Source: Nipponacmea schrenckii (taxonomy: Eukaryota; Mollusca; Gastropoda; Lottiidae). Taken from it: DNA of 64,000 bases. Under the pieces are notes generated by a model, which worked only from the letters and a program-made list of their open reading frames with translations, made no database searches and had not been told where the DNA came from. Below are positions 14,301 to 24,371 of the stretch, piece by piece; within the stretch, counting starts at the first letter, position 1; each line of letters begins with the position of its first letter. The stretch spans positions 22,227,398-22,291,397 of the forward strand of contig JAUJPP010000003.1 of assembly GCA_030562195.1 (NCBI GenBank), in the 5' to 3' direction. The position numbers and the translations under genes were made by a program.

Positions 14301-17300
14301 AATACGAGTAATATGTTATCTGTAACTCTCTAACAAAAAACTATATATCATGCAGAGGATATGGAATTAGATAATATTCTACTTTAACAAACCTATTGTC
14401 ATCACTTGAATATTCCTTGATCAGATAGATCTATCACTACATATGTATTTTTAAACGAGTCCTTTCCGACATCACAAATTTGAATTAAATCACAATTATT
14501 TCCCCATTTGCCTGTGAAATACAAAAACTCGAACAAATCTGTCGTCTGAAGAAACTATTTGAATGGAAATTTCATGTCATTAGCTCATTGAAACATATTC
14601 TATGAATTACCTGCAGACGAAACGAATAATTTCTAGGAGGTCACGTTAATTATCCACAGACAATTCCCATAATTCAGTTAGGTCACATTATAACCTCTAA
14701 TGGCCATGTGGTGAATGGCAAGACCATTATGTTGAAACCACTTGAGGAAATTAAAGAATACTTCGTCTTCATTGATCAGATTAACCATCAGACAAATCTG
14801 TCTTCTGCTTTTCTCTCTTCACATCTGCTTGTCAACATGGTGGGAGATTTCGGTGAGAAATAAGAACCTGGTTAATATTAAAATCATTTGATTGGTTTAA
14901 ATATTAATTGTATTGGCTGCCCGGGTTAGTGAAACATTTAGGTTATGAATGGAAAGTTTATTATTATCTCCTGCGATTTTGGTTGGAAATTTTGACTGAT
15001 TTTTGGCTTTCATTCGAAGACATAAACACATGGAAATTTGAGTAAAAAGTCTATGACTGTTACTCTCAACTCTTCATCTTTTACATCATATTTTATTTAG
15101 GGAATATTTAAGACAAATAGAGTCATTGCTTCTACAACAGTCAATGGTTGAGCCTATGTTGAAATAATTGACCTAGATCCCTACCCATGTCACAGCATTT
15201 GTCAACTCAGCTTCTATAATGTCATTGTATCATTCTGTTCTATTCCTAACTCAGTACTGGTATAATACTGGTTTAATACTGGTATATGAATGTGTTTTCC
15301 AGTGAATAAAGTAAATTTGACAATCAGTGTCAGTAGAAGTATTGATCAGGTAATATACATGTCTGGTTTCATAGTTAGTCCTTCAAATTGATAACAAATT
15401 GCTCAATTAGTAAAAAATTGCTTTAATTTCCACCAAACTCGAGATTTAGGAGGTTTATATCATGGAAGGAATGGGTTAGTTTAACCTAGGAAAAAGGAGA
15501 GAAAGTATCCTTCCTCTACTATATTTGATATTTATATGCCCACATGAAATGGGGGGCGAATGTTGTCGTCAACGTCCGTCTGTCCTTCTGTCTGTCCCTT
15601 CACCATTTCTTGTAAACACTGTAGAAGACGCAATTCTTGACAGATTTTGATGAAACTTGATATGCCTGATTATGATCATGCAAGGATGAACCCTTTCAGC
15701 AAAATTTAGTTATTGCATTGTTCTTGAATGGCTCTACAATGTAGAATTCTTTACTTTTGATGAAACTTGGTGTGAGAGTGTGTTATAACTCAAAGATGAA
15801 CCATATTTAAAAATACTTAGCATGAGTTATTGCCCTTGTTCTTGAAAATTTGTTCAATTTTAATTTGTTAACACTTAACACTCCAGAATGAACAATTCTT
15901 AATGGATATTAATGAAATTTGGCTTGGGTTTTTGTAATCACTTAAAGATGAACCCTATTGAATATCAGCATAGTCTAGGACCATGTCTTTTTTTAAATGT
16001 ATGGCTTTTGATGGTTATTGGATTGAACGAAGAGGTTAGAGTAACCTAGGTTAGGGGATAAAAATACCAATCTTCTATATAATTTTTATAGAAAAAATAT
16101 TAATAGTTTTTGAAGCTTCTAGTTCAGCCGACTAATATAGTACCCTGGGAGCAATCTCCTTTTACTGATATGTTAATGTCTCAGAATGTTGTTTGATTTT
16201 GTAGCTGATATTCTATTATCTTTGTGGTGTGTTATAGGTCTTGATATTTAAGGCTGAATTATTGAATTTGATTTGATATTTAATATTGTATATGCTTCAT
16301 CAGTTGTAACTAATTTATAATTGGCCAATTAATTGGTATTTGTCTTTGAAAATTAAGCTCTTAATATCATTTCATCTTCCCTGAATATCAATAGGATTTT
16401 ATTCTATGTAATGATTGGTGGCTTCAAAGAAATAGATTAGATTGTAATCTGTGAGATGGATTAATTTGGTTGTATTTTAGATCTTAATATAGAAAGATCA
16501 ACCGAGTGCAACAAACTCGAACAACAATCTGTCAGAATTATTTTAGGAGTGAAACTTGTAAAATTGATATGAAAATTACTGTGTTTATCGTGCTATAAGC
16601 ATGATCATTATGAGAAGTTGCGTGCTACAGGTACAGATTAGGTATAATATTGTTTATATTTAGTGATATGAATATAGTTATTATACAAATAATCACCAGA
16701 CCGCAAATAATTGGATAAATATAACATTATTTTATGTTCAGATTACATCAATATTATCTTTTCAAGTTGAATTGCTCCCAGGAATATTGTCTGTTAGTGC
16801 CATTATTCTTAGATATTAAGGAACATAAATTTGGTAAAATAACCAGCAAGAAATTTTGAAATAATAACCATGAAAGAACATCTGAACAAATGTTGTTTTT
16901 GACTCAATTGAGGGTTAAGACAACCTACTAGATAGCAATATTGAAAACAATGTTATATAACGTACATTGTGGGAATGATAAGAATACATTTATATAAAAT
17001 AATTTGATTATAAGAATTATTCACATTATGAAATATTTCACATCAGCTACCTGTAGCACTATTCAGATATGGAACTTTCAGTTTCAGTTTTGTTCTTTAA
17101 TTGAGGAGTACAAATTGATTAAAAGTAGTCTGATGAGAATTATGTCTTGTCTTAATATCTGAGGGAAATGCAAAACCCCTGTCATTCTATGCTGTGAAAA
17201 CAGGGTTGGTTAATGAAAGGTAATGTTGAACTATCTATTTCATTTATTTCTGTACAAAATTTGATTTACAAGGTGAGTTGATGAACCAGATTTAAAAATT

Positions 17301-17920
17301 TATCTTATATTTCAGAATGTAACATATTACTCGTATCGTGGTAGATTTAGTGAATGTACGGTACTAGTGACTATACATAAAGGAAGTGTAGCTCCCCGCA
17401 GTAAGCAGACATGGAATCGGGAGTTATTAAGTATACCTACAGTACCGTCCTCGCATCTTCGTGGCTGTAAAATTATTGATGTTCAGTATAGTATAGAGGT
17501 AAGAGTAACAGACAATAGTACACTTTCAGCCATCTTAAGCATGCTTTTTAATTAAAATCTTCTATTATTTAACTAGAAAAAACTAAACTGTTACCCCCTA
17601 TTTGATTTCTGTAAGGTAATATGTAAAGTGGAAATTCTTAACATTTCAAATACTTTCATATATATTTTCAGTTATGTATTAAGCCATCAGGATTAGGACG
17701 TAAAGTGAAATTACCGGTTGATATTGTGATAGGAACAACTCCATTAATTGATCATCAACCTCGTGTAACTTGTCATCCATTAGTCTCCCCTGAAGACAGT
17801 TTAAATCCCTTCCCGTTTTTCTCGGATACCAATTCAGATCAAGTATTTCTCACAGATTTCTCATTTCAACAAATGTTACCCACTGCTCCACCTTGGGAAG
17901 AAGATGATGACATTCCCTGA
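2257..17920 (+). CDS. Arrestin-domain-containing (alpha-arrestin) protein, 3' five exons, 5' end outside window
   Basis: Five exons join in phase: 2257-2367, 7007-7233, 7993-8175, 17316-17498 and 17672-17920 (stop at 17918-17920), giving 316 residues. All have AG/GT borders. The N-terminal arrestin half shows 'LPSSFKGKHGRLRYFV', a hallmark of the ARRDC family; the C-terminal half shows 'KLPVDIVIGTTPL', matching the family's conserved 'LPLVIGT.PL' strand. Family members are cytosolic or membrane-associated adaptors linking receptors and transporters to ubiquitin ligases and endocytosis. Vertebrate relatives are about 400-450 residues long, so only roughly the first 40-60 residues seem to lie upstream of base 1. 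The visible C-tail ends PPWEEDDDIP and has no PPxY motif for Nedd4-type ligases. The splice phases and family match make this firm; the subtype is not resolvable. Confidence 0.9.
3217..4051. mobile_element. TTAA-flanked non-autonomous DNA transposon (outer element)
   Basis: Both ends abut TTAA (3213-3216 and 4052-4055). The termini are an imperfect inverted repeat: the left begins AGGGATACTGCGTCTTAGC and the right, reverse-complemented, begins AGGGATAATAGGTCTTAAA; both continue into ATGAACATAAAATTT. No transposase is present. TTAA duplication is the signature of piggyBac and Kolobok superfamilies, so it is a MITE of one of these. It lies in the intron between 2367 and 7007 and is interrupted by another TTAA element. 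Confidence 0.75.
3315..3802. mobile_element. TTAA-flanked MITE nested in the outer TTAA element
   Basis: A perfect 19-bp terminal inverted repeat, AGGGGCCCAGGCTTGATTT, is present at both ends. Each end is directly flanked by TTAA (3311-3314 and 3803-3806). The 488-bp interior has no coding capacity. It sits inside the element at 3217-4051 and so inserted later. Confidence 0.85.
5700..5870. repeat. Degenerate tandem duplication, about 100-bp unit
   Basis: Two copies share the order 'ATCCACAAA', then 'CAG(C)AGGTAGAC(T)AGATC', then 'TTCATGAACCT' or 'TTATGAACCT'. They are diverged and intronic, with no function suggested. Confidence 0.5.
7007..7233 (+). CDS. ARRDC gene exon (end of arrestin-N core)
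   Basis: Acceptor ATTTCAG and donor GTAGGT bound this exon. It carries GLLQPGSHYFPFEFTLP and then LPSSFKGKHGRLRYFV, the most diagnostic alpha-arrestin stretch in the window. It ends in phase 0. Confidence 0.92.
7993..8175 (+). CDS. ARRDC gene exon (inter-domain hinge, start of arrestin-C)
   Basis: Acceptor TATTTTAG and donor GTAAAT bound it. It encodes CCISGTVTASVKLDRKGYTI, the start of the arrestin-C sandwich, where family members have a CC..G.V. pattern followed by D..GY..GE. Both ends are phase 0. The open frame continues past the donor but loses resemblance to the family. Confidence 0.88.
8874..10163 (+). mobile_element. Pearl-like element with tetranucleotide run and ~160-bp core repeats
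   Basis: A 9-bp subterminal inverted repeat brackets the element: TACGCCCAC at 8874-8882 and GTGGGCGTA at 10136-10144. A small hairpin follows the right copy (GATGG/CCATC, 10149-10159). Just inside the left end is a GTCT tetranucleotide run (from about 8901), then about eight degenerate tandem units recognised by 'GTGAACACGAT...TTTCTTGATGGATTTTGA...GAGTTATTGCCCTTG', starting near 8932, 9068, 9238, 9383, 9549, 9692, 9839 and 10010. This layout is that of 'pearl' non-autonomous elements of molluscs, which have been linked to Helentron-type rolling-circle transposons. It carries no protein and lies in the 9.1-kb ARRDC intron. Confidence 0.75.
9637..9682. repeat. Second (GTCT/GTCC)n microsatellite inside the pearl-like element
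   Basis: An imperfect CTGT/CCGT tetranucleotide run precedes the core unit at about 9692 with the same junction (CTGTCCACAATTGTTGTGAAC) found at the left end. This suggests an internal duplication or nested insertion of microsatellite plus core. Confidence 0.7.
10391..10875. mobile_element. TTAA element related to 3217-4051, with tandem-duplicated left end
   Basis: The right end is followed by TTAA (10876-10879) and reads inward ACTATACTG...TAGAATGAACATAAA. The left end occurs twice, after TTAA at 10457-10460 and again at 10648-10651, each reading AGATATA...TGTCTTAGAATGGAC. The left end plus its upstream flank (from 'TATGAATTTTATT') is duplicated in tandem with a period of about 191 bp. It is the same family as the outer element at 3.2 kb and is non-coding. 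Confidence 0.65.
13125..13610. repeat. Degenerate minisatellite, units of about 35-46 bp
   Basis: About twelve imperfect copies of a unit built on 'AAATCTTTGCTGTTAGACTATATTTGCTGGCTCTTTTGATAG' occur, some lacking the CTCTTTTGATAG part. It is intronic in the ARRDC gene. Confidence 0.75.
15535..15990 (+). mobile_element. Partial pearl-like element
   Basis: It starts with TATGCCCACATGAAATGGGG, matching the GCCCAC left terminus of the element at 8.87 kb. A (C)CGTCTGTC tetranucleotide run follows at about 15575-15600. Two to three diverged core units follow ('TTGATGAAACTTG', 'GAGTTATTGCCCTTGTTCTTG'). No right-hand GTGGGC terminus is found, so the 3' end is lost or too diverged. Confidence 0.6.
17316..17498 (+). 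CDS. ARRDC gene exon (arrestin-C middle)
   Basis: Acceptor ATTTCAG and donor GTAAGA bound it. It encodes LLSIPTVPSSHLRGCKIIDV, which corresponds to the 'IPPV.PS.L..C.I..V.Y' segment of arrestin-C. It is separated from the previous exon by a 9.1-kb intron containing most of this gene's transposons. Both ends are phase 0. Confidence 0.88.
17672..17920 (+). CDS. ARRDC gene terminal coding exon
   Basis: Acceptor TATTTTCAG precedes 17672 and the stop TGA is at 17918-17920. It encodes the last arrestin-C strands (KLPVDIVIGTTPLI) and a 50-residue tail rich in Pro, Phe and acidic residues. No PPxY motif is present in the tail. Confidence 0.88.
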   Translation, partial: LCIKPSGLGRKVKLPVDIVIGTTPLIDHQPRVTCHPLVSPEDSLNPFPFFSDTNSDQVFLTDFSFQQMLPTAPPWEEDDDIP

Positions 17921-18720
17921 CCATCAGAGAAAGGTTGGTTTCTTTTATACACCTCAAATCCTATTTGCATATTCTGACCTTTTCCCTTTTTGCTAATTAA
18001 GATATCATCTTCGCAATTTCTAGCTATTACACACTTTGTCTAATACCTTTCTGGTGTTATTTGAAATTTGTAACTGCACCTACAGATTATATGCTCAGGA
18101 ATCAAAGGCCACAGCAAAAATATACAATCCCAGCAAATCTCTTCCATCCATAATACAATAAAGGTGGCTAAAGTGGTATAAGACTAAGTTCCTGATAGCT
18201 TTAGATTGCAAAAATGATAAAAAAATAAACAACTGGCAGAAACTGCTCTCAGACTGAATTAATCCAGAAATTGAGTCTCAGACATATCACCAATCATTAA
18301 AAATCTCAATGTTCCCAGATTCTTCCAGTGGATAGGTCGACTTGAGCTACACCCCCACCTTTACCTAGCATATTGATCCCTTTAACTGGCCATCAAAATA
18401 TGCATTTCTTGTAATTTTATCCATTGTGTATATTTTATTCATAATATAATTCTTACTATCTATTATTAACGGATATTTTAGACCTTATTCATGTAAATTC
18501 TCAATTCATAATATCTTATTACACAAAATCTTATGATTTGGCTGAATGCCACAGAAAAAAATGGCATTTCTTGGTTTTTGTAACCTTTGAAACATTATTA
18601 ATATATTTTTCAGATCAAAAGAATTAGGTCAATCATTCCTTAAAATAAAGAAGTTTTTATGTGATAAAAAAGACTACATCTTCTTCTTTACAAAATAAAA
18701 TGCATGATGTGAGAGACTAC
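17921..18720 (+). other. Probable 3' UTR and poly(A) signals of the ARRDC gene
   Basis: AATAAA hexamers occur at 18157-18162, 18644-18649 and 18694-18699. A GT-rich stretch near 18,790-18,825 could serve as the downstream element, so cleavage near 18.72 kb is plausible. No coding signal is seen here. The exact site needs transcript data. Confidence 0.45.
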
Positions 18721-21700
18721 AGACTATGAGATTTGGAGCAGGGATTGTTATTCAGTGTTGAAGACACAAAGTGAATTTTGGTAGTTGATTAGTGTTCTGT
18801 GTGTTGTTCAGATGTTGATGTGCTATAAGGAAATCGAATTATGTCACATGAAAAGTGGTTAAAGAAATGACTGGTTCTTTTAAGAAGTGACAAAGATGGT
18901 ACCTGAATGATTTTGAACTCAATCTGAAAGAAATTAGGTGCTTTTAAAGAATATACAAGATCTAATTCTATATTTTAGTAGTGTATAAGTCTTGTTTCAC
19001 ATTAATAATTTGAAAATAGTACCAGTTTTAAACTTTATGTTGATGATTGGACAGCAAAAATCGTAATAATGAAACACGATTAACTTATCAAAAAAGATTG
19101 AAAAAATAACTTAAAACTTTGATATCCATTGTTTGAGCAGAAGTAATGTCCTGCGGTATAATTTCATCAAACTCCATGCATCGAATTGGTATTTTATATA
19201 GTAATAAATTCTTTTAACCCTAGTTAATGATGAATTGTTTGGAATACTATTGAAACGAATGGTACAACTCTTAACAAGCGGAAAATAAATATGGAATATA
19301 TTTGATATAAAAGACTTGATATCGGAAGAAGAAAATTCGAAGGTTACAGAGTAGAAGATTTGGATAAATATCAATGAACATTTGCTCAATCTGTACTACT
19401 AATTCTTACTCTCAATTATATAAGACCAAAACTGTTTGATTCAGACAAATCATTACTTTGATACAGAATTAAACCAGAGTCATTAGGGAGGAGCTCGATT
19501 GGTGAGTTCTGCACATTGGGGTTCATGTTATCAACCAGAAGTTCAACTCCAGTAACTTCACCAATTGAGGGCCATCTTATATATATAAAGAGATTAGGGT
19601 GTTTGAAAGTTAACAAGTTGTTGATTTTGGTATTAATATGATCAAAATATATGTTTAACTAACATCTGTGTTCATAAAATGCAATTGAATATTTGGTTTT
19701 TACTGACTTAATATTAAAAGCAGGATGTTAATAAATAGTATACAGTTATTTTAAAGGTTTAACTCTTTGGCACCTGATAGACCTTTATGTCAGTAACTAG
19801 CCTTTGTACATCATAACTGTAAATTATTGTAATGTGCAATATCATGCTGTAGTATGTATGTCAAGTTTTTGGTGATAATGTACAATTTTGAAATGATATT
19901 GTAGTCATTGTAGAAATTGGTTCAAAATAGATCTAACAATCATCCTCTTATATTTTGTAGGCCTACATTGTTAGATTGTTACCTTACATAAATTGCTTTG
20001 CTCAATTGTTTTGGGCAAGTATAAATTTAGAGTGCTACTGTACCAGCTTTTTGTTTCAGTATTTTTTATATTAATGAGTTTTTATGGAGTCAACAAGGAC
20101 CCGATTGAAGGGAAATAACTCCCATTAAAAGTAATTATGTTACATTAAGGTATGTTAAATTTTTCTTTTACTCAAATGTCAATTAATTTTGGCTGATCTA
20201 TCTTTCTGTTTTGATGATCACTGCTTGTGATTGACATTTTTTAGAAAAACTGTTTTAATGCAATGATATAGGCCTATTAGCATCATAAGTTGACTATGTT
20301 TCAGTTTGACAAAAACAAAAATTTGAATATTGGTGACTATTTCTCATGGCATTTGATTATATACAAAATAATCAAGATTGTCAAGCATTTTTGTTTATAT
20401 ATCATTCAGTTTCAATGAGTTGCATCTGATCAAAACAGCTAAATTGAAAGTATTTTTTTTTTTCAAATATATTATTCAAAGGAAATAACTTGTGTATTGC
20501 TTTCTGTTTGAGTACCAAATTAAGGTAACCTTTTTCTATTGTTTCTAGTTTCTTGAGGCTTTTTCTGTTCACTGATATATTGTACTATATTTTTCAATGT
20601 TTAATATGACATTATTTGTACCTCATTATTATTATTATTATTTCGACATTGTATGTATATTTTTATGGTATTAAAAACATACCAATAACTACTCTAGTAT
20701 TTTATGAAAGTGGTCAAAGAGTGTGAAATATATGACTCTATTGTAGATTAAAACTTTGGTTGACGCAAAATTTGTGCTCTGGAACCATAGTAACCTATGC
20801 GTTTAGGAGAGGGTTAAAATTGTTGTATATAACAATTGAGCATAGGGTAGTCTCTCTTTCTGCATGTTTCAAAGATAATTGACCAAACCTGTAAAAGAGC
20901 ATATTTTGTCATCTATACGCATGGTTCATCTTAGTTGTTCTTCGCAAAACAGTTGAAGTTGATCATCCCGTTTTGATTAAAATAGAGTCCAGCTCACTGG
21001 TCATCGGGTAAATAGACCAATTTTGTAAGCACGAGTTGCGCCCCTTTACGGTAAGACTTGTACCGTATTCTTAGGTTTAATGAATGTAGAACCGAGAAAA
21101 GGTTTTGTTAATTGGGCCCATTGCCTCTACTGCCATAGTCCAGGCGGTTGACCAACTGCAAATGTTAGATGAAATTTCCCTTCGTGCTTTAATGATAATT
21201 TCATAAATGATAATAATAATAATGTTCACCGGTCGACGAAGAGCCTAGAAGGAAAGTGGGGAATGGTTGCTATTTGCAGTGTGGGTTTGAAACTTTGTCT
21301 AAGGCCTACTTCATTTAATAGTTAAAATGGGAGTAGAGGCTTGTTTCTTGATTCTGTTTTGATTTTATTTGTTCATCACTGCTCGAATCCCTTTCCTAGC
21401 CTGAATAAATACATAAACTATTGGTGTCGACTAATCCTAACGGTAATTCAAATATTTTGTTAACACAATAGGCCTAAGATCTACACAATATATTAATGCG
21501 TACATCACTATCGCCGACAATTTTCAAAAATGTAGCCAAAACTGTGAATTTCCATGTCCTTTCTCTAAATATTATTCTTGCCTTTTTCGTAGACAGCTTG
21601 CCACTTGACCAACATGATTTACATGTATTTTAAAGTTCTAAGCTGTATAATATTTAAAAAATCACGCAGATAGCTTACCCAGTGTAAATTGTAGTATATC

Positions 21701-21860
21701 TTTACAGCGACTACTTACGGTATTGTTAATGATTAATTGGGAGAGTGTACCAAATTACTAAATTATTGTTCAAAAATGTTTAGCTTAGTACATTTACATG
21801 TTATTGGGTGTCATAAGAGACATTATCTTAAAGACCCACTGCACAAGAAGAAAGAAATTA
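18721..21860. other. Intergenic region between convergent genes
   Basis: A+T-rich sequence with an ATT trinucleotide run near 20630. Apart from a weak minus-strand exon candidate at 19416-19555, I see no gene, RNA or well-defined repeat. Confidence 0.5.
19416..19555 (-). CDS. Candidate orphan terminal exon (low confidence)
   Basis: The minus strand is open and ends in TAA. From a possible acceptor (GGTGAAG before 19555) it would encode VTGVELLVDNMNPNVQ and a Ser/Asn-rich tail. Entry phase (one carried base) is compatible with the last recognised exon of the minus-strand FN3-like gene at 48115. The acceptor has a poor pyrimidine tract and no family match is recognised. It could equally be chance or a relic. 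Confidence 0.15.
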
Positions 21861-24371
21861 CTAGAACTGTGAACAGCTCCGAGCGTGGCAACTATGCGTT
21901 ATCCCATGGATTTCGAACATTTTGAAACTTCTAACCTGCTAGCTTTCAATTCCGGTACTTTTCAGCCTACAATTGTAAGCGTAAACCTTCCGCTATAGAG
22001 GCAATTTTTTCTACTATAAGTTTCTACTATCAGTTCCTTATTAGATTTTTGTACATGTCTAAGATTTCGGTAGGATATTTACATAAATTCCAAACCAAAT
22101 TTTAAGTAGGTAGTAAGATGACAATTTGTCATGAAATTTAAACTCTCTATATTCAAATTTAAACATTATTTTGTAACTTTGGTTGTAATTAACATAGAGA
22201 GAAAATTCAAGCTATGTGATAATTTGCTTATTCACAGCTTTATAAAGAGATATTTTTTGAATTTGTATGCAAACATTTTACAAAAAAATAAATTTTATTA
22301 GGGTTATCAGATTATATCATTAGATTAATTTACTCTTTGGCCACCTGTGTGCGTTGAACCGTGACTAAAGTGGTCAATAGTTCATCTGTGTTTTATAAGA
22401 CTTATATGTCTGCTACTCTTCACATGCCTGAATTTGACATTTTTTTTATAAAATCATTTCTATTTAAGATACGAACAAAATTCGAACTGATCAATGACAA
22501 GCGAATTTACTTCTTTAACTTGATGCATGTTTTGAATTTGAATGGAAATATTTTAAGAAATTACATAATCAGATTAATTTGTTCCCCAGCTCAGTGATTT
22601 GACAAGTAGGTGTGAAAATTTAAACCACCAGTTTTACTGACATGTTATATAACAGCCTTTAACACCCTGACTGATCAATTTGAAACAGATTTTATGAAAT
22701 AAAAAACCCAAAATTGGTATTTATTTTGTTAATTTATCTAAAATTAATGCTTAAATTTTCATGGTAAAACGACCATGTCGCATATCATTTAAGAGACAAT
22801 TTAATTTGGAGTCCAATGATGTATACCACATTGATGTGGGATGAATATATTTTATGTTAGTACTGGAGTTGTAAAATTTAATTTTGCTTTTTTAAAATAT
22901 GCTTCTGCACTTTTGGCATATATCCTTTATTGAAGAGTTTTGAGGCTATTATAAAACAGACAATCTCAAGTCAATGTGTTCATAAGGAAATGTAATATTG
23001 CCGTTCAAAGTTTCAAAAATGTCAGAATTCGGTTGGCTATAAAACCCAGAAGTTGATATTTTTCATTCAATATTGTCATATCTATAGACAGCTGAGGTCA
23101 AGGCCATTCTATATGGAAAATTTCAAGGTCATTGAAGGTGAAGGTCACAAGATATAGAATTTCAAATTTTCAAAAAATTCAAACGGGCATAAAATAAATT
23201 TATGTTCGAAAATCAAAATTCTGTTTCAAACATCCTTTAGATAAGGGAGCAAGGTTTTGATAGATACCAAAATCATACAAATCGGATAATAAATGACGGA
23301 CTAATTAAATTTTAAAGAAAATTTGCCATTCTGGGAAAAATGGCGCATGCGCAACTAGCAATTGGAATTTTTTTCTTCTCGAGGGATGCAAATTATTTTG
23401 TATAGCTAATATATACTGTTTTTGCTTACATTCTTGAATTACACGGGATGTAGGGTCGCCTGAAATGAGATAAAAAAAACGGAAGTCCCCACGCCCAAAC
23501 CGAAAGTGATCAAAAAATTTTGATGATATATTTTTAATTGTATTGCGTATCTATCTATATCCTGTAAATTTCAGATCGATCCGAACATTAGAGCCCGAAA
23601 GTGTAACATAACCGTCCAAAATTGCAAAATAGTCAGATTTCGGTGGGCTATAAAACCGGAAGTTAATATTTGTCATGCAATATCAGCACATCTATAGACA
23701 GCTGAGGTCAAGGACATTCTACATCTCAAATGTCAAGGTCATTGAAGGTCAAGGTCACGAGATATAGAGTTTTAAATTTTCGAAAAATTCGAACGGGCAT
23801 AAAAAAAATTCAAATTCGAAAATCAAAATTCTGTTCCCAACATTTTTTAGATAAAATAACAAGGTTTCGATAGACACCAAAATCATAAAAATCGGTTAAT
23901 AATTGGCGGACTTATTAAATTTTTAAGAAAATTTGCTATTTTTGAAAATTGCGCATGCGCAACATTCAATTTAATTTTTCTGCATCTCAGGGGATTAAAA
24001 TCATTTAGTATAGCTAAAATATACTGTTTTTGTTTAGAATCTTGAATTACATGGGAAGCAGGGTCGCCCGACATGAGACGAAAAAACCGGAAGTCCCCAC
24101 GCCCAAACCGGAAGTGATCAAAAAATTTTGATGATGTAGTTTTAATTGCGCTGCCTATCTATCTATATCCTGTAAATTTCAGACCGATGCGACTATTAGG
24201 GCCCGAGCTAGCTTGAAATCTTATTTGCATATTATGCAATTAGCCACTTTCGGGTTAGCGAAAATTTCATGTTAGACATTCAATTTTGATTCCAGCCCAT
24301 ATGAAGACCATTGGTGAAAACAGAAATAGTCTATCTTTTTCCGTTTGGGCTAGCGAGCTTCCCAAAAAAAA
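21861..24371 (-). mobile_element. Family A repeat, copy A1 (nearly full body, hairpin end lost)
   Basis: It starts (as read on +) with CTAGAACTGTGAACAGC followed by GAGCGTGGCAAC, and ends GCTAGCGAGCTTCCC plus a short A-run, where it runs into family B sequence. Functional polarity is inferred as minus because the CTAG end behaves like a rolling-circle 3' terminus. It contains two copies of a 611-bp monomer (equivalent points at 23001 and 23612). It has no coding capacity. It is nearly identical to A4 except for a roughly 28-bp stretch near 22390 that A4 lacks. Confidence 0.75.
23001..24210. repeat. Two tandem 611-bp monomers inside A1
   Basis: Both monomers share 'GGCTATAAAACC', 'CTATAGACAGCTGAGGTCAAGG', 'TCGAACGGGCATAAAA', 'GCGCATGCGCAAC' and 'CCCCACGCCCAAACCG', in that order. 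Other A copies contain one or two of these. Each monomer contains matches to ETS (CCGGAAGT), NRF-1 (GCGCATGCGC), KLF (CCACGCCC) and nuclear-receptor (AGGTCA) motifs. Confidence 0.8.

Noticed and set aside
16144..16782. Inverted 12-bp match CCTGGGAGCAAT at 16.14 and 16.77 kb as a possible MITE
   Set aside because: The match does not extend, no target duplication is clear and no second copy is seen in the window.
22361..22597. Open frames repeated in family A copies (also 30382-30588, 21737-21925, 28024-28209)
   Set aside because: They recur only because the repeat recurs, have no known motif, are disrupted in other A copies and have biased A+T composition. I treat the A elements as non-coding.
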